Positions 62,159-64,000 of a DNA stretch of 64,000 nt are shown piece by piece. The DNA is from Cadophora sp. MPI-SDFR-AT-0126. Taxonomy: Eukaryota > Ascomycota > Leotiomycetes > Helotiales > Ploettnerulaceae. The notes beneath the pieces are model-generated. The model was not told the DNA's origin and searched no databases. It saw only the letters and a list, made by a program, of their open reading frames with translations. The stretch lies in the NCBI GenBank assembly GCA_020747065.1, contig JAGMVK010000009.1, positions 1,488,001-1,552,000 of the forward strand, in the 5' to 3' direction. The stretch's first letter is position 1, and every line of letters starts with the position of its first letter. A program made the translations under genes and the position numbers.

Positions 62159-62698
62159 CTTGATTTATGGTTTCTAAAGCCCAATGACTCAATGGTTTAC
62201 TGTGATGATGGAGTATGGTTTGGTACTTTCTGATTGATATCAGGATGTAGTTGGAATTGTGGAGAATTTGCAATGAAGATGATCGGAAGGTTTCCAAGGG
62301 ACCAGGTGAGAAATATATAGCAACCCAAATTGCCTGTTTGCGTAAATCCGAAGGGTGTTTTTTGTTCTCAAATTGTTTTAGCTGATACAGCGGTGGCTTA
62401 TGTTTTCGTCGCCTACTGCAGTTCTAAACCCTGTTTCGACCACGAGATCTTCTTGGGCTTTTGAACAGCTTCTCTCGCGACCCCCACTGCAGGGCCATTG
62501 CTCTTCTATTGTAGATTCACAGTGATTTTTGTTTGTTTCCAAGATTTTTCATAGTCACAAAAGCAGATTGGTCATTAGTTGGGACAGATGCTGGAGCAGG
62601 GGTTTTGTTGATTGATGTACATTGTGTTTGGGTTTCAGGTGAAGTGTTCTGCCTAGGAAGGTCAATGTCAACAGCCTAGACACAAACAAATCTAGTAC
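62159..62698. other. Intergenic
   Basis: 540 bp between two same-strand small Cys-rich genes. Nothing recognised. Confidence 0.35.
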
Positions 62699-62928
62699 CT
62701 ACATGACGTCGCACTTTCTGCCATGCTCAAGGCGATGTGCACGACACTCGGGACAGTGTGTACGGAAATCTCCTCTCTCATTTTATGGTCGGGGCAATCT
62801 TTCGCTTTGGCGTAGCCTGGCTCCTGGATCAATTCTCCCACATACTTGCATTTCCCTCTACAGCCGTCGTCGACGATGACATAGAAGTGACCACATCGAC
62901 TGTAAGTGACCTTCATAATGTTGCACAT
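62699..62928 (-). CDS. Small Cys-rich protein 2 (spliced or frameshifted)
   Basis: Starts MCNIMKVTYSRCGHFYVIVD. Two readings exist. In the first, an intron 62845-62775 (GTATGT donor, AGAG acceptor) joins G-K-C-K to GDFRTHCPECRAHRLEHGRK, giving 52 residues with C-x2-C near the end. In the second, no intron is used but a 2-bp GA slip in ATGAGAGAGGAG (near 62780) shifts the frame, because the unspliced frame (GYAKAKDCPDHKMR) is also Cys-rich and the in-frame continuation loses the CPEC motif. The unspliced, uncorrected frame would end at 62692. The HCPECRAHRLEHGRKC end is the strongest evidence of coding. Confidence 0.5.
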
Positions 62929-63772
62929 GATGAATGTTAGTTCCTTGCTTAGGAGAGGATTGTGTGCATGGGCTAAAGTTAGACCTGCTGTTGAGAAAAC
63001 AAGAGGATCTAAGACTTTTGTAGAGAAACATTCAGACAGTTTTTCTGTTGTCATTGATGCAAAGGCGCTGGGGTCTGCTTTGTTTCGAGCTGTTCATTTG
63101 CTTGTTCCCCGAAAACTCTTGTCGACTAAACAAGCCTCCACAGATTCTAGACTCTTTCTAATCCATGTCCCTAGATTGTACGATAAGTCTAGTCTCTCGT
63201 TGAAAGGAAGCACATTGTGGAATGCTAGAAAATTCAAGATTCGAAAATTAGATTTTTCGAGCTATTCCGCATATCAGAAATGTTGTGGGTATTCCCCTTT
63301 TGCCGACACGTGATATACGGCATTCCTCATGCAAGGATATCATCGACTTTTGAAGAGCGAAAGCTTCGTGGTGACCGATTTTGCTTGTATTAAGATGACT
63401 TCACTGCACTGCCACGCCGAGGAATTAAAAATAGCACATTTCCAGCACGCGTCAGATATTTCGAGCAAAATGAATAAGTCGAAGTTGCATTGGGTAAATT
63501 ATGAAGAGAAATAAAGGGATTTGGAAAAGATCTATCAAATTTTGAGAATCGATGTGGTACAATGGACTTGAAAGTAGCTGTTGCTAGCCGTCCCCAAAGA
63601 ACTGTTTCAAATTGTTGGAGCAGATTTTCTTTGTCCGAGAGATGAGACCTTATTAAATACTCATTGTTTGAGCATGACTTGACTTTGACGAAGAACAATG
63701 CCCGTGCTGGTGGCCAGAGAAAGCCACAAAGGAGTGGTATCCGATCACCGAGATGGCTTACCCCTCTGCGAA
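62929..63772. other. Intergenic
   Basis: 840 bp, AT-rich. ORFs on both strands near 63.4-63.7 kb lack features. Confidence 0.35.
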
Positions 63773-64000
63773 CTAGACACTTGGATCTGCGCCTAGGATC
63801 ACTCTTTTCCTGAATCTATTTTTCTTGAGTCCCTTCTTCCAGAACTGCCACCAGTGACGGCGATATCTCGATTCGCATTCAGGACATAGCCATGGCCTAA
63901 AGATGCGTTTGGGAACGGGCTTCCGAGGTATGTGGTATAGACGGCGAGAATAACCATCTGGAGTTAGATGTACAGATCTACAGCCACAGATATAAGTATA
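63773..64000 (-). CDS. Small Cys-rich protein 3, C-terminal part (5' end outside window)
   Basis: The frame is open from the window edge to a TAG at 63775-63773, 75 residues. It begins Y-T-Y-I-C-G-C-R-S and contains a second pair, RPWLCPECESRYRRHWWQFW, then a strongly basic end (KKGLKKNRFRKRVILG). C-x-C and C-x2-C pairs could bind one zinc ion. The P-E-C motif recalls the end of small Cys-rich protein 2. The start lies outside the window. Confidence 0.5.
   Translation of the reverse strand, partial: YTYICGCRSVHLTPDGYSRRLYHIPRKPVPKRIFRPWLCPECESRYRRHWWQFWKKGLKKNRFRKRVILGADPSV

Overview
The window reads as nuclear DNA of a filamentous ascomycete (Pezizomycotina). Genes are intron-rich, with mostly 45-60 nt introns, GTAAGT/GTATGT-type donors and CTAAC-type branch sites. 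The gene content is fungal: a Zn2Cys6 regulator, a Clr5-domain family, an RPEL protein, homoisocitrate dehydrogenase of the alpha-aminoadipate lysine pathway, a mitochondrial ribosomal protein and mitochondrial EF-G. A Leotiomycete is my guess from overall style only. Exon models were built by eye: splice sites were chosen so that frames join and known motifs are restored.

Layout. 0-9.5 kb: the end of an unknown gene, an Adp1-like ABC transporter, a divergent PLP aminotransferase, a small membrane protein and a Zn2Cys6 regulator. 11-17 kb: a SET-domain protein, two unknown proteins, a PMP3 proteolipid in three tiny exons and an EthD-like protein. 17.4-20.4 kb: a 17-bp tandem repeat next to a long coding relic broken in several places. 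20.8-32.2 kb: mitochondrial EF-G divergent from DNA polymerase kappa, an RPEL protein, an unknown protein and an MFS transporter. 33.5-36 kb: an FAD monooxygenase facing an FSH1-type hydrolase. 36-43 kb: a gene-poor stretch with a diverged non-coding duplication, a low-complexity basic/acidic protein, homoisocitrate dehydrogenase and mitochondrial bS8m.

46-56.5 kb is the most distinctive part. Three Clr5-domain genes lie within 10.4 kb. Their first exons are all exactly 116 nt and end at the same codon and phase. Behind the Clr5 domain lies a module of roughly 200 residues that I do not recognise, present twice in two of the proteins and once in the third. A 1.7-kb divergent intergenic region inside this block carries five copies of AAAGGTGCA. 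I regard this locus as the best candidate for something undescribed.

56.7-64 kb: a short-chain dehydrogenase, a zinc-finger-less fungal transcription factor, and three small Cys-rich proteins on the minus strand, the last running off the window. No rRNA, convincing tRNA, CRISPR array or intact transposon was seen.
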